NCBI GenBank assembly: GCA_022478985.1
Contig: JAKSZP010004204.1
Location: 59,146 to 123,145, forward strand
Length of the DNA: 64,000 bases
From: Massospora cicadina
Lineage: Eukaryota > Entomophthoromycota > Entomophthoromycetes > Entomophthorales > Entomophthoraceae
Reading direction: 5' to 3'
Part shown: one piece after another, positions 12,002 through 24,959 of the stretch
Numbering within the stretch: position 1 is the first letter of the stretch
Layout: each line of letters begins with the position of its first letter
Program-made: the position numbers and the translations under genes
The notes under the pieces: generated by a model
Database searches by the model: none
Told to the model about the DNA's origin: nothing
The model's input: only the letters and a program-made list of their open reading frames with translations

Positions 12002-12590
12002 AATAACTTAACAATGAAATTGAGGATATAAGCTCACTTTTCAAATGAAACTCCTGCTTGTAATCAGGAAGTATATTCTCCAATAATTCTCAATAATAGC
12101 TAAGTAACTCCAGTATGCTCACCATTCTTAAGTCTACTGGCACCAACAAATACAAGACCTTCCATCTTTATACAAAATGAGGAAATTATTCCTTCATAAT
12201 TGGGACTACTTCTTCAGCAGGCAACTATGTACTTCTCTTCAGGAAGAATAAACATACACAACTATCTAATATAGACATAATGGCAACAGATACAAATATC
12301 AGACAGATGACAGATGGATAATAATTAATAAACTAAGTGACAGTAATTATTAATGATTTATAAAATAGTAAATGATGATTAATTGATGTTTTATTAATTG
12401 GCCAGGCGCCAGTATTATATACCTCTCAGGCATCTCCTGGCCAAACTCATCTATTAGATGAGTTCATTCATATTATGCCAATCCTGTGCTGGTCATGGCA
12501 ATAATTATGAAAAATCCCTAAGTCAATTCAGCCCATGAATTGACTAAAAATAACAATTATTTCAGCCCGATTGAAGGCAATTTTACTCTC

Positions 12591-12950
12591 ATAATTGGGA
12601 TGACTTTGGGTTTTTAACTCAACATAAAAATCTTCTCAATTAGAGCTACATCATAACTCGACGTCTAACAATAAGTGGGGAATAAAATATATATGATCAT
12701 AAAAGATGATGCACCCCAATTTGGGACGTCGGCAGGCCTCTCAATAGCACTAAGTATGCCCATAATCAGGATGACTTTGGGTTTTGAACTTAACATCAAA
12801 ATATTCCCAATTAGAGCTACTTCATAACTTGACATCTAACAATAAATGGGGAATAAAATATATATGATCATAAAAGATGATGCACCCCAATTTGGGACAT
12901 TGGCAGGCCTCTCAATAGCACTAAGTACACCCATAATTGGGACAACTTTG
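12591..12950 (+). repeat. 171-bp tandem duplication with partial third unit
   Basis: The block beginning ATAATTGGGATGACTTTGGG at 12591 starts again at 12762 (ATAATCAGGATGACTTTGGG) and a third time at 12933, truncated after about 18 bases. The spacing is exactly 171 bp both times. Unit 1 keeps CpG sites that are TpG or CpA in unit 2 (ACGTCGGC against ACATTGGC; CTCGACGTCT against CTTGACATCT), so cytosine deamination at CpG explains much of the difference. It lies between gag and protease of Ty3-B and has no coding potential. Confidence 0.9.
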
Positions 12951-12997
12951 TTTAAGAACTTAATTATTGATTTCATTAGTTGAACCCAACTTCCGCC

Positions 12998-13138
12998 TTA
13001 GTGCATTAAGATTAATGCACTAATTTAGGAGGTGCAATTTAGTTAATGCCATGGGACCATTTTGCACCCAAGTGTACCCATAATTAGCGATAATAAAATA
13101 ATATCATAGCTATTATTAGCTATGATAATTGGGCACCT
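12998..13138. repeat. Cluster of perfect hairpins, MITE-like
   Basis: Two perfect inverted repeats: a 12-bp arm TTAGTGCATTAA at 12998-13009 with its complement at 13012-13023 (2-base spacer), and an 11-bp arm TATCATAGCTA at 13102-13112 with its complement at 13117-13127 (4-base loop). GAGGTGC near 13029 and GCACCTC near 13133 form a third pair enclosing the second hairpin. This may be a small foldback element or the end of the tandem-repeat insertion. Confidence 0.65.
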
Positions 13139-13239
13139 CAGAAGCAGTTAGAGCAGTTATGAGGTAAATCTGATTTATCAGATTATGCAGATGAATTGGG
13201 AGGATCAAAGGATCCATAAATGGAAGTAATCTATCAGCA

Positions 13240-13690
13240 TTGATGGTTTTCTCAAAGGGTGTATTTTTGAGTCAACCATCAAAACCTAACACTAATACTG
13301 CTTACTCTTCTTCTGATAAATCTCCTATGTTTCTTACTCTGGCCTACCAATTTGGGAGTTTTTTCACATGGGTCACTGTTCAAGTTCACAAGATTCCTGT
13401 CACGCCTTTGTTAACTGTGGTTCTCCCATGAATGCCATTTTGTCTAAGTTAATGAAACCCATAAAGGTAGCTCCTGACTTTCCTCACTACTTGGAATATG
13501 GCACAGTTGGACCGCAATGCACTTGATCAAATGGGTCCTGCTCTTTGCTACCCCTTTTATTTAGCAAGTTTTCTGAATACCTCAGCCATTGCGCTGGACA
13601 ACCCTGGTTACAATCTCCTCCTCAAAACCCAGTTTCTCTGTGACTATTCTGTCAATGTGCACTATAATAAAGATTCTTATCACTTTTAAG
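13240..13690 (+). pseudogene. Ty3-B aspartic protease remnant
   Basis: In one frame near 13405-13500 the sequence reads FVNCGSPMNAILSKLMKPI, which aligns with the D-x-G-S/A...N-x-I-S active-site block of retroelement proteases; the catalytic Asp is now Asn. The piece upstream (13240-13431) is the N-terminal strand region in another frame. Lies correctly between gag and polymerase. Confidence 0.65.
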
Positions 13691-14318
13691 ACATAGGGTT
13701 CCATTGGTTTATAACACCTTTTGCAACACCAAGAAGGATGTCAAATCTCAGGCCTGCCTGCTGAAAAATTGAAAGTCAGATTGACAGTATCAGATATCAA
13801 GTGAGAGGCTCTGAGTACAGATACCCTCTCCTGCAGTAGATGGACAAGTGGGCATGCCCATCTGTTTGACAAAGCTGACTACTATACCAACAAAGTCCCA
13901 GGTCAATGTTGACACTGGTATACATATCAAAATTCTTAAGACATTTGCTAGATATACATGGCATGGATAACTCATCAGTCAAGGTAATAATAACCTGAAC
14001 AGGAAATTTAGACACTGCTTAAGCAGGATCCTATTTGGTGCTGCTGGCCAACATTATTGACAGCCAAAGCAATGGGGATTATACTTCAGCTGCTTATGTT
14101 TTCCTACTTTCTGTAGAAGCCATTGAAACTTACATAACTTTGTAAGTCTAATAGATTTTGGGCTAGAACTGCCCCATTGGTACCTCTAATTGACACCTCT
14201 ATTGGGCGAGAGCTCACTAGTGAGCAATAAAGCTGATTTTAGAAATTACTAAAAGAGTACTTCAACCTCTTCTCAACTTCCACATATGATTTTGTAAAAT
14301 TAATGACTTTTTTACATC

Positions 14319-15235
14319 ATGTTACAACTAGGGGACGCTCAAACCATCCATTCTTGTCCCTACCAAAAAAGTAAGGTTAGAGAAGCTCAAGTGACTGTCA
14401 TGCTTTTTCAACTACATGAAGTTGGGTTATTGGTGTCTTCCCTTAACCCTTGGGCCTTCCCTCTCCTGTTAGTTTGGAAGAAAGATGATAGTCATTGCAT
14501 AATGATGGACTATTGAAGGCTTAACTCCATTACCAAAGTGAAATGTTACCTTTTGTCCAGAATCAATGACTCTCTCTGCTTGCTTTTCTGGGTCACAATA
14601 TTTCAGCTATGAATCTTTCTAGAAGATACTGGAAAGTAGAGCTAGCACCTGAAGCTCAATCCAAATGCGCGCTCATGGCCAATGAATGGCTATTTGAGCC
14701 AACTAGGATGCCTCAGGGCCTTTGCAACGCTTTCCAGCTTCTAATGCGCCATGTATGGGATCCTGGGAGATTAGATCTATCCTGTGTCCTTGTATATCAA
14801 GATAATATTACTGTATTTTTTTGAGTCTTTAATGGCCACATGGAACTTCTCTGGGAAGTATTTATAACCTTAGAAAGTCCTCTGTAAAACATCGATGAAT
14901 CCCCCCTCAGGTTGGGACCATCTAGTACTAAAAAAAAGAAAGTCCTCTGTAAAGCTCAAGCCTTCAAAGTGCTCTTTTTTATCTGAAATGGGATTTCTTG
15001 GACATAAGGTCTCAAAACATGTAATTCAACAAATCCCAGACTAAGTAGCTGCTATTAAGATGTCATGCCCTCAGAGCCTCACGGATATTCAAGTTATTCT
15101 GAGCATGTTAGGCTATTACTGTTAGTTTATCCCTCAGTTCTCTGATCTAGATGAACCCCTCGTTTACCTTTTAAATAAGAATGTGCCTTCTGAGTGGCAT
15201 CCTGAACAAGAACAGGCCTTAAATACTCTGAGTAC
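14319..15235 (+). pseudogene. Ty3-B reverse transcriptase
   Basis: FPLLLVWKKDDSHCIMMDY at the end of the first frame matches the fingers motif (KKDGSWR..VDYR). The palm piece at 14609-14824 has YWKVELAPEAQSKCAL, TRMPQGLCNAFQLLM, and YQDN at 14795-14806 in place of the catalytic YLDD. Later segments include a block resembling the YLG..V motif. The active site is destroyed and several stops are present. Confidence 0.82.
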
Positions 15236-15690
15236 TACCCTTTATACTAAACCTATTATGGGCTATCTACATTATGGCTAGCCATTCTGACTATTCACAA
15301 ATGCTATTAACGTCACAGTTAAGGTTTTTCTAGCTCAACATGACAAAGACCAAGTTGACCATGCAATGGCTTACTTTAGAAAGACACTGAGCAAGGACTA
15401 GAGAAATTATAGTGTTACTAAGCACAAGTGCCTGGCTGTACTTATTGGCAATTAAGCATTTCCAGACCTATCTATACAGCACACATTACACCATTATCAC
15501 AGACCATGTATTGCTCTGATGGTCATAGAAAATGAAGGACCCAAATAAATGATTAGTGAAATGGGAATTAAGACTAATGAACTACAATTTTACCATTGTC
15601 CATTGTGCAGGAGAAAGCCATCAAAATGTCAACAGTCTTTCAAGGATGCCATTGCTGGCCGCCTTAACCTCCTGTTGGAAAATCAACTAT
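15236..15690 (+). pseudogene. Ty3-B RNase H
   Basis: Readable pieces are FTNAINVTVKVFLAQHDKD (the family's TDAS block with Asp changed to Asn), AMAYFRKTLSKD, NYSVTKHKCLAVL, and near 15600 a block ending NVNSLSRM, the usual tail of gypsy RNase H (..ADALSR). Frameshifts separate them. Confidence 0.75.
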
Positions 15691-16940
15691 AGGCTCTGCT
15701 AGTTGGCAGGACAACCAGTATGAAGACTGGTCAGCCCTTGCCGTTTTACCTTAGGCGTCAGGGCCAGCAGCGCTGGCTAACCCCTTGGCATGTCACCCGC
15801 GCCATTTGGGGATCCCCTAGCCTAAACTCCAACCAATGAAATAAATATAAACTTATAACAAAAGGTAGACTAGGCAAAGGGAGATATTTATTGAAAGGGA
15901 AGCGCCAGGTCTTTATACTATTTACAAAAGGGCTATTGCACCCACCGCTGACCTATCAGCTCTTCCACTGGTTCTTCCAGCCAACCACTCTTCTTCTTCT
16001 GCTACATTATTCTCTTCCCTGGCGTCAACCTCTCAGTCCATCCTTCCCAATGTCCAAATTAGTTTTGGCTCATCCTCAGCCTTAAGTCACCAGTGAGCCA
16101 TATAAATAATTAATCTAATTAAATGTTGAATTTGAATTTGACCTTTGAGTTGATAATAATGTGCCAGAAGCAACTTTGGCTACTTGCTTTGACTCAGAAT
16201 ATCTCAGCATCTCGTCAACATCTCTTCTCAACTTATCTCAGTCAACTGATTATGAATCGCCTTATTCAGGTGATAATGATTATACTAAATGAGGCACCGG
16301 AAAAAACCTTGGCCACCTCAAACTCATAATTGTCAGATCCACCAAAATCAAATAAATAGTACAGGCAGTAAAATCATAGATGGACAATTGAAGCAAATAC
16401 ATCAGCTTTCCACTGGAGATCCCACAATGGACCATGAATGGCAGTTGGCATCAAACACTGATTCTGCTGACTGATACCAATTGGATCATCCTTGGCTATT
16501 AGTCACCGGTGATCCTTATACTAATTTGAGGCCTTTGATTGGTCCCACTCAAACCTAATACCAAACTTGGTGGAATACTAATTTTTTCTTAACTTAAATT
16601 GGGGTGCAACTAACCAGCAATTATACTAAATAACATGAAATTCATTCAATAAGCCATTCTGTTAGGATTGGCCATTTTATCCCAAATAACAATCAATCAT
16701 TGGAGGATTCCATCTGGTTAAGATTCTGACACCCCTCAAAGAAGACTGACTATATGGTCTAATTGGTCATCCTGAACAATGGGAGTTAGAAACTTATGAA
16801 TCTAATCTGACTATGGAAAATGATCCAGTAAACTCAGATTAAAGAAGGAATGCTGTATAAAAGAGTTAATAAGAAATGACTCTCTTATATATGCCCTTCT
16901 CCCCAAACTGATGTCAATCTTGAAGGACACTTGACCATGG
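15691..16940 (+). other. Long spacer between RNase H and integrase of Ty3-B
   Basis: About 1.25 kb where gypsy elements usually have only a few hundred bases. It begins with a ~70-bp segment that recurs inverted at 54126-54185. Most of the rest is AT-rich, with no recognisable domain (short frames at 15891-16085 and 16123-16474). A later insertion or a lineage-specific linker; not resolved. Confidence 0.45.
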
Positions 16941-16949
16941 GACGTGGAG

Positions 16950-17822
16950 TGGTGAAAAAGACTTACAAATGGATATATAAACGCAGCTATTGGTATTAGA
17001 TGGGTAAGATCATTAAAGAGTATTTAAAGATCTGTTTGACTAGTCATACCTAAGATAAGGCTAGCTCTAAGTATCAACATTCAGTTGTGTTTATGTCAAA
17101 TCCATTTAATGTTTTCAGCATTGATCTGGTGGACCTTTTGCCCACCAGTTTACATGGGCACAAGTATATCATATTATCTGTAAATCATTTGACTAAATGG
17201 TTCAAAGCAATTTCTGTTCCAGTTTTACAACAAAGTCCATGTCCCTATTCCTTATCCAATCCATTTTTACTCAGCATGGATGCCCGAAAACTCTACTTTT
17301 GGACAATGGACTAAACTTCAACTCACAGGTAGTCTAAGAATAGCTTTGCTTTTTGGTACTAACCAAAGTTTCACTACCCAATATAAAACCTCAACCAATG
17401 AGGTGGTAAATACACTAATGGGACAATTTTTTCTACCTTGCAAAGATGGCTGCCTCCAATCCTACACGCTGGAACCACTATCTGCCAAGCACTGCTAGCT
17501 TATTGGATAAGTTACCATTGAGTAATCAAGATGTCCCCATATAAAGCTTTATATGGGCGTACCCCTTGGCTGCTAAGTAGCATTCAACCCTTACTAGATT
17601 CCTTAGTATCTGAAAACTCCAATTTTGCCAATGAGGGATTTCTCTGATAAATTATATGGATTCAAGCCCTTTCTACTCAGGAAAGTTACCACAACAGTAA
17701 AGGAGACATCCTGCTCCAATATTGGCCAACCCTCTTTATTAATGTTCCAGCTAGGCAACCTAGTCATTTTCTATTACCATCAACCTGAAGGTCAAAAGAA
17801 CCAGCTTGATGTTCTTAGATAA
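16950..17822 (+). pseudogene. Ty3-B integrase
   Basis: The core is clear at 17087-17314: FSIDLVDLLPTSLHGHKY carries the first catalytic Asp, followed by IILSVNHLTKWFKAIS. The second Asp region near 17300 reads LYFWTMD. The E motif appears as TNEVVNTLMGQF, with Glu replaced by Val. Upstream, frames around 16960-17080 fit the tail of the zinc-binding domain. Nothing like a chromodomain follows. Confidence 0.78.
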
Positions 17823-17946
17823 GGACTCTATTGTAACATTCATAAGTTAAAATTCTGAATACTTAATTGATGACGTTACCCACGGGACATTGGTTCACCA
17901 AGTTTTATTCAATTCCTTTGGCAATATATCCCCCTCCAACAGGACC

Positions 17947-17956
17947 TTGAGGGGGG
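17947..17956 (+). promoter_or_regulatory. Polypurine tract of Ty3-B
   Basis: TTGAGGGGGG directly before the 3' LTR start TGTTATCATA. Confidence 0.75.
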
Positions 17957-18440
17957 TGTTATCATAATTCAGGATTTTAGCTAGTTTATATCCTTGCACC
18001 TAAACCAAGCGCCAATAAGTTGACTATTGATCCCTTTTGATTAAAACCTGTCACTGAAGGCGCCAATGTGAGATTTGATCAAAAAGCATCTGTTCATGGG
18101 ATTTATGTAGATTTCTTCTGTAATGGCATTCCACTTCCCAAATTATGAAAGTCATGACTTCCATCAATTTGGTCAAAATGACATTTTCAATGAAGAACAA
18201 ATAATGCATCAACTAGACAATCAATCTTGAAGGGTTTGGAAGATCCTGATTGTATGGAGCTATGTAGGTCTTTTTGGAATTTTGTCCCCACTCTCCATGT
18301 AGATATCAAATCCTTATAACTCATTTTAAGTAGTCTATTTACCCCATCTTTTCGTTTTTATTAACCTCTTTGCTAGGTTTACAGCTTTAAGTCTCATTTA
18401 AACCTTGGTTTACAGTCAAGATAATTGATAAACTATAACT
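17957..18440 (+). repeat. 3' LTR of Ty3-B
   Basis: Matches 9361-9834 along its length. The end is blurred by mutation (ACTATAAC against CCAACA), so 18440 is approximate. Confidence 0.8.
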
Positions 18441-21400
18441 TGTTGTTGTTATTTGCCTAATAGGTATGAATCCTTGACCTTATCTTGCAATAAATTTATT
18501 TATTTAGGAAATTTGGCCTATATTTATTACTTTTTTTAGTATTAGTGGGGCCTATATTTATTACTGATTTAGCAATTTATATTTTATCAGGATTAATTCC
18601 AAAATTATTGACCTTGATTTTCAAAGCATTAAATGGTTAATAGTGCCAAATTCACAGTTAAACAAATCTTTGCTGAAGTTGCCCATGCATGCTCTACTGG
18701 CCAAAAAGGCAGGGAAAAATGCCCAAACTAACGTAATATCAACTTGATATTAAGCCCAAGGATGTTTTTAACGTGTAAATTCTCTATTCACCTCATTAAC
18801 AACCTTATCTCACCTATTCTACTTTACTATCTGTTGTCTTCCCTATGTCAGATAATGGAATCCAATAAACTGTGTTACCATCATTATTTTCAATCCAGCT
18901 CTCAATTATGAAGCCTGATCTACTCCAACTCTGAACATGTACCGTGCCATTATCTCCTACATCCTGAATCTACTTCCATCCTCACATGTGGTATGTCCTT
19001 ATTCCTCATCCTTTGGAAAATTCCCCTCATTTATTTATTTTTGGTTTTTTCTGGTGTTTTTTAGAGTAACATTTATCTCTCAATGTAATTTCTCTTTATT
19101 TAATACATATTTCATCATTATCCTTTGCCTAGTTTAACAATAGATTGGCTTCACATTAAGCAGAGATTTGCCTTAGCAATGACTTCTCTTCTGCTAAGAG
19201 ATTATCTAGCTCTGACTAGAGATTTTGCCTGCCTGATTAGCAGATATTTGCCTTGGAGATGACCTTTTCCTCCATGAGATTGCCCTAGAGACAGAAAGTC
19301 TGCTAGGAGATTCTGCTGATACTACTATAGCTGATAGTTTGTGTATCCTTTGAAGGATCTGGCCTAAAAAAATAGAGAAAAACTCTTTACTGGTCTTTTA
19401 AACAGAACTTTGCATAATCCACCCATAAATTCCAATCTGTAAACACAAATGAATTTTAAAGCTGTGATGTCATCCATGTTATTTGTCACAATTGTATACA
19501 ACATGGTCACTACTTGCTACATTATCATTTGAAGCAAAGAATATATGTGGTTAAAACTGACCATTAAAAATCTGGAAAAGAACGAGCAGATTAGATAAGA
19601 AACTTCCTAACTTCACTGAAATTACCACACCAGTCTTACACAAATAAAACAAAACTTTCATGATGACCTGGTGTCCCCTTTGTTCTTTTTATTGCATGTT
19701 AACCAAAACATACATGCAGTAACAAAAAAATTGAAAGAAGCATCTAAAAGAAATTTGCTTTAGTATATAGAAGCCATATGTTTGTTGTGAATTGAGTAAG
19801 TTTCCTCTGACAATTATGCTCCTCTACTAAAGTACCATTGTTAGAAGAAGAGAATTTGGCCATTTTAATAGCATGATTATCAGCGATTATCCACAGATTG
19901 GGATAGCTTAAAATACTTTAGAAAAAAGATTTTTGGGCGTATACATGTTTCCCAATCAAAGATCTTCCCTGCTCTTAATGTACTTACTGATATATTTAAA
20001 TTATAGAAAATAAAATCCAAACAATCATCCTCACAAGAGCACCGCATAATATCATGTATAAAATTGGGGGCTAAAATTTTCTCTAAAACTGTACGTTAAG
20101 CATAAAAAAGTTATATGTAACAGTAAGTCCTTATGATACTGTAGACAAAGGAGCATATAGTTTCTTGCCCATCTAACTTAGAGCAATTGCTGTGTCAGCA
20201 AAATTCAATTGTGTTGACTACCAGCATATAACCTGTTGCTGGGGTGGCGTTTAGTAAAAATTTGGGTCCATTGTCAATATGGTTAAAGAAATGTTCAAAA
20301 ATCTTAGTCAAAAATCACAGTTTACTTTACAACCCATGACATGCCTAATGTAATTAGTGTTCCTTCAGCACATGTAGTACAGCCCTAACCAAGGCCTCAG
20401 TTATACAATAAAATAAGTTAATAATAAAGTTCATAGTGAAGAATTATAAATTTTTGTTCACTATAGTGGGTAATACTCATACAGCAGAATGATGATGGTA
20501 CAGAGCACCTCATAAATTATAAAAAATCAAAGCCAGAATTTTATGAGTAAAATATGCTTTCACTGAACTAGAGTAGTTGTCTGTAAATATCTACAAAAAA
20601 ATATGGGAACATGTATGTTGCTTTAAACTTAAGGTCATCAAGAACCATGTATCACTTTGCTAAGTTTATATTATTTAAAAACCAAGGGATGACTAGCGCA
20701 TAAAGACCTCAAGCTACAAGCTTGCAACTTTGAAATTCAGTTTTGATATTGATAAAACACCAGAAATTAGATTTTCTTTTACATTTACTTTAGGTACCTT
20801 AACTGTGGATTTAGCAGATCTCATAATAAAATAACTAGTGGAGAATACTCTTACAAACTACCATAAGCGGTATGAGTAATAGATGATAAGTGATCTAAAC
20901 TTAATAAAAAGAAAATAGAAAAAATATAGGTTATGAAAAAGAGAAATTATGTATAATGATAGTAATATTAATAATATAATAATGTAATTAATGTGTGTTT
21001 TTATTAATTAATTGCATATTGAAATTTATGAAAATAAATTCCTGACACATCCCATTATGTCACTATGGTCTTTACTGACAACGCAGACGTCTTGACAATC
21101 CATGCACCATATATAAGATGATTTTTGAGGCTTTTCTTTTTCAACTTTTTGGGTCACATTGGCAACCCACTTACCCACACTAACAAAGTCTTACCTTGTG
21201 TTGAAATAATCTTGGCTTTAGAAGGGAGTGCCTCACTCAGTGATGCTGGTGACAAAGCAGTGGATCAAAGAAGAAAACCTCCTTGGGTTGATCCTTACAC
21301 AATCAGAGCTGAATGTCCACAGATTCAAGCAACATGAGAGCAAGATGGCATAATGTTAGTCATGGCTGAAGCGCTCCTGTGCAAATATTAAAATGCTTTG

Positions 21401-22926
21401 TAACCATAATTGCTGACTCTCACATACTATTAGGGTAAATGAGACAAAGGGAATTTGGAGACTAAGTGGATAAAAATGAGACGTTATACTCTGAATGTGG
21501 GATAGAATAATGCCCCAGCACCATAAAAGTTACTATGAAGTTATCCATGTTAAAGTACATGAAGGTAAGATGCTCAGCGCTAGAATAGGCTTCTTGATAA
21601 AGCCACTCCAAAGCTTCTTAATACTAAAAGATTAATCTCATAGTAGGGCCTAAACAAAGGGGAGAAAAAACACATATTTTAATAAGGTATATCAGAGGGA
21701 TGTACCTTTATGTATAGACATATATTTTGGATTAGAACATGGCAGATACTCCAATGCTCATCTGATGGTGACATTTATCCCATATTTAATCCTAAACAGA
21801 TAGGGTAGTCAGTATCATATGAGGTCTCCATACCAGAAATTAAAGACCTAGTGAATAAATTCAATAGCCAGTTGATGATGACCCACTCCATGTGGGATAA
21901 GTAATCTTGGTAGACCTAGATGAGTAAACAGAGAGTACTTAATAAAAAGATGTCTGAAAATTATGGTCCTGTGCTTTAATGGTTGCTTATTCCAACTGAG
22001 ATATGATGTTGCAAAAGGAGGCTCACCACAGCACCAGATAGCCTATGAATTTGGAAAGGAGCTCATCTTTGGACAAGGCAGTGTGAGCTTCCACCACTAA
22101 CATGTCATATATGGTAAAATTGTCAGAAAAAAATGGCAGTGGGATAGTTTGACTTTGCCATGTCTTCCTGGAGTCAAAAATAAAAAATAATTATTTAAGT
22201 TTGAATTAATGGATGGAACAAAAAAACTCATGACATGTTGTCACAGAATGATGAGGAAGGCTGCTGAAGATGATTTCTGTTCATTTATTTGATAACAGAA
22301 GTCAGAAATTGGTGTGAGCACTCAAATATCCTGTACAGCTGATTATTGGTGCTAGCATTTTTCTCAATTGCTGGGTCAGCAATACTATATTTTATAAGGC
22401 TTAAAGATTTTATTATTTTTCTAATAATGTTTCATCAGATTTATTTTATAATATATATTAATTATGGTAAACCTTTCTCTCATTAAAAAACACTTAAATT
22501 GCTAATAAACTGTTTCAGTTTGAATAATCATTAAGACAAAAAAATACATAGAGAAAGAGATAAAATTTAAAAACAAGAACCCACTTTTCAAGAGGCAGCT
22601 AATTGAAAGAAGACTATCCATCTGTTGGGACTTTAGCTAGATTAGCTTTTTCTATTGTGTTCCTATCTAGTGTTTTAGCTAGTTGGAAGTGGTTATCAAT
22701 TAAATTAGCTAGTTTGATGTTTTTAGACTTCCATATAGAAAATTCTGATTTAGCTTTTATATTTGTTTGGTCAGTCAGCCTTAGTTATTTTAATAACTAG
22801 TCTTACTTAAGGTATTAAACGCAACTTGTAATAACTTTTGATGTTACTAACTCTTGCAAGAGCAATCATTACAATTTCTGAACATTATAAGGGAAGTTCC
22901 TATTTAGTAGCAAAAACAAATGCTAT
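18441..22926. other. AT-rich interval, no gene recognised
   Basis: Only short frames on both strands; none shows a motif. The 3' parts of Ty3-D (integrase, 3' LTR) would be expected here if Ty3-C had inserted into Ty3-D, but I could not find them. At 22603-22800 a small AT-rich frame repeats the phrase TTAGCTAG several times. Confidence 0.4.
19155..19290. repeat. Degenerate ~81-bp duplication
   Basis: ATTAAGCAGAGATTTGCCTT at 19155 is followed by a similar block from 19236 (ATTAGCAGATATTTGCCTT), each continuing through a GATGACTT/GATGACCT segment to GAGATT. A partial related phrase (AGAGATTTTGCC) lies between them. Confidence 0.5.
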
Positions 22927-24033
22927 TGTTAAATTTTTAGGAACCATTTACTCTTTTTGGGTAGTAGCTCACTTCAGCTCCATTGTTTACCAACACAGGT
23001 TCTTTGTATGTGAGTTGTTTATATTGATAAATATAAATTGAATTGAACAGTTGTAGTATGGAAACTATAATTCTAGTTGAACTTCTTGTATTCAAGATAG
23101 TTATTAGGTCCAACGCAAACATAGTGCTTGTCCTAATCTTGAATGGCCTGGAATATTGATAGGGACTTCTTTTCTCTTCTGTAGAACTTAACCTAAAGAT
23201 AGGTTCAGAGGTTCTTCTTCCTTCTTGTCACACAGAGTCCATGGAGATAATAATAAAATAAACAAAAGATCACTTATCCTTCCAACTCTAGTCTCAGGAG
23301 CAAACAGTTTAATTACAGTACTTAACTTGAAAGTATCTTTATTGGTAAATATTTAACTGTATCTTTTATCTGCTTATCTATAAAAACCACAGAAATTTAT
23401 AAGGGAATTCAGGGCCCAACTCTTCTGTTGGTGCCCCACTTGGAAATGGTGGCCATCGCCAATCAACAACCCTCCAGGGTCACATGAAATGATAATCTTC
23501 CTTATTCTTCTAAGTGGATTCTCTCGCTGATTCTCAGTGCAACTCTTCTGAGTTGAAATGAAGAATGTGTCCCAACGCCTTCACTCAACTCTCATTGAGT
23601 TACCCTTATTAGGTAACAACATGCTTAGGTAAGGGGACTCTTACCCATAAACATTAGGTTGCAACCCCTAAATGGTTAACTCACATATTAATTTATCAAA
23701 GGCAGCTTTACTCGCCCAGCAATTTATAATCCCCTTAGTCAATTTTCAACTAAATCTGATTGACTCCTATAAGTTAACTAAGCTATCAATATTACAATTG
23801 AAACCTAATTACTTTTTTATTGTCAGGGATCACCCCCTGGCAAAACATTAACATCCCAATGGATCAAAAACCAGTGAATTGCTAAATATTCATTCAGGAT
23901 GCTACTCCAAACAATAGTTATGTTATATAATCAATAACTCCCACATTCACTAGTAGGATAAATTTCCTAGTGGATAAGCAGATTTATTATGATTAATTAA
24001 TCTGGATAATGTAGGCATATTGAAATCCCAACC
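22927..24033 (-). repeat. 3' LTR of Ty3-C
   Basis: Plus-strand start TGTTAAATTT, end ATCCCAAC followed by a decayed CA. Aligns over about 1.1 kb with 29481-31174, 33618-34662 and 49603-50595. Shared landmarks include CACTTCAGCTCC, GCCCAACTCTTCTG, CCCTCCAGGGTC and AACTCCCACATC. Confidence 0.88.
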
Positions 24034-24959
24034 CATCCCCTCACTTAACCAGATTATCCAGCAATGAAGATTCTCCAGAGGCATATGCCGCTTCATTATG
24101 ACTGAGCCTGCCATAATGGTTTAAACTTATAGTTCTCTTGGTCCATCTCCTTTCCTTGATCAATACATCTCTGGGTAATCCTTCTTCTTAGCATGTTCCC
24201 ATTCTGTGTCCTCCTCGCTGCCACCTCCACAGAGCGCAGTTTTCATTGCCACATCCCATACCAGCCTAGTTTGGGTGTCCTTGCTTATAAATGACTCTGG
24301 AAAGCCTATTTTCCCACAAGTCAGGTTTATATGACACTTTGTTGTTTAAAGGATATTCTCAGACAGCTTCTCCAATTCCTTGGTCCCTTTATTCCCCCAG
24401 GCTGGGCTTCATTTCTTTAACTTCTTATTCTGGAAAATCCAGTTTTAACCCATCCTGATTCTGCCAATATGCTTGTTTCTTCCAGCACCTTGGGACTACT
24501 CACAGAAGACTCAGTTTCAACCCAAGTTAATCCTACTGATAACATAAGGGGACATCACCAGATGTTTTTTGATGATGAAAAATAAAAATTGATATTTTAT
24601 ATATTTTTATACTTTTCTTTATATTTTTTATCTTATATTATTTTTTGTACTTTTTTGTTACTTTTTCACTTTTTGCAATGGGACTTAACCTATAAGTAGA
24701 TTCAGAGGTCCATTTTCTTTTCTCCTATTCTGGTTTGATGGTTTGTTTTTAAACTTAAACAGCTATCATGGTTTAAAGGTTTACTTTTTAGAATTAACTA
24801 ATTATACTGGTTCAGTGGTGCCCTCTTGGGACTTGACCACCACACCAGGACTTAACATTTTTAGTAGGTTTAGTGGTCCTTCAGAAACATTGAAACTTAT
24901 TATTCCCTTAAATCTATATCTTAGATATTTTGTATGAACTCAGTTTACTATACAGCCAT
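24034..24959 (-). other. 3' untranslated part of Ty3-C
   Basis: Between LTR and integrase; no domain. The purine stretch AAGTGAGGGGATGGG on the minus strand (24034-24046) is the likely polypurine tract. From 24590 to 24680 the plus strand is a T-rich low-complexity run. The phrase GACTTAACCTA...AGGTCC at 24686 echoes a phrase inside the LTRs. Confidence 0.5.

Larger units (their letters stand above)
9361..18440 (+). mobile_element. Ty3/gypsy retrotransposon Ty3-B, heavily decayed
   Basis: About 9.1 kb on the plus strand, bounded by diverged LTRs (9361-9834 and 17957-~18440). Primer site, gag, protease, reverse transcriptase, RNase H, integrase and polypurine tract follow in gypsy order, but every domain is broken by many stops. 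Two stretches look like later insertions or expansions: 12.4-13.2 kb, with tandem repeats and hairpins between gag and protease, and 15.7-16.9 kb, an overlong gap between RNase H and integrase. No target duplication could be read. Its LTRs do not resemble those of Ty3-A or Ty3-C. Confidence 0.87.

Noticed and set aside
12591..12950. Alpha-satellite-like array because the unit is 171 bp
   Set aside because: The length match is coincidental; only two full units exist, they sit inside a gypsy element, and the sequence is unrelated.
12998..13127. CRISPR-like spacing of short repeats
   Set aside because: Two different hairpins, no repeated direct motif, eukaryotic transposon context.
24590..24680. 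Poly(A) tail of a LINE or SINE on the minus strand
   Set aside because: The T-rich run is interrupted by A and C throughout and no target duplication or element body adjoins it; low-complexity sequence is the simpler reading.
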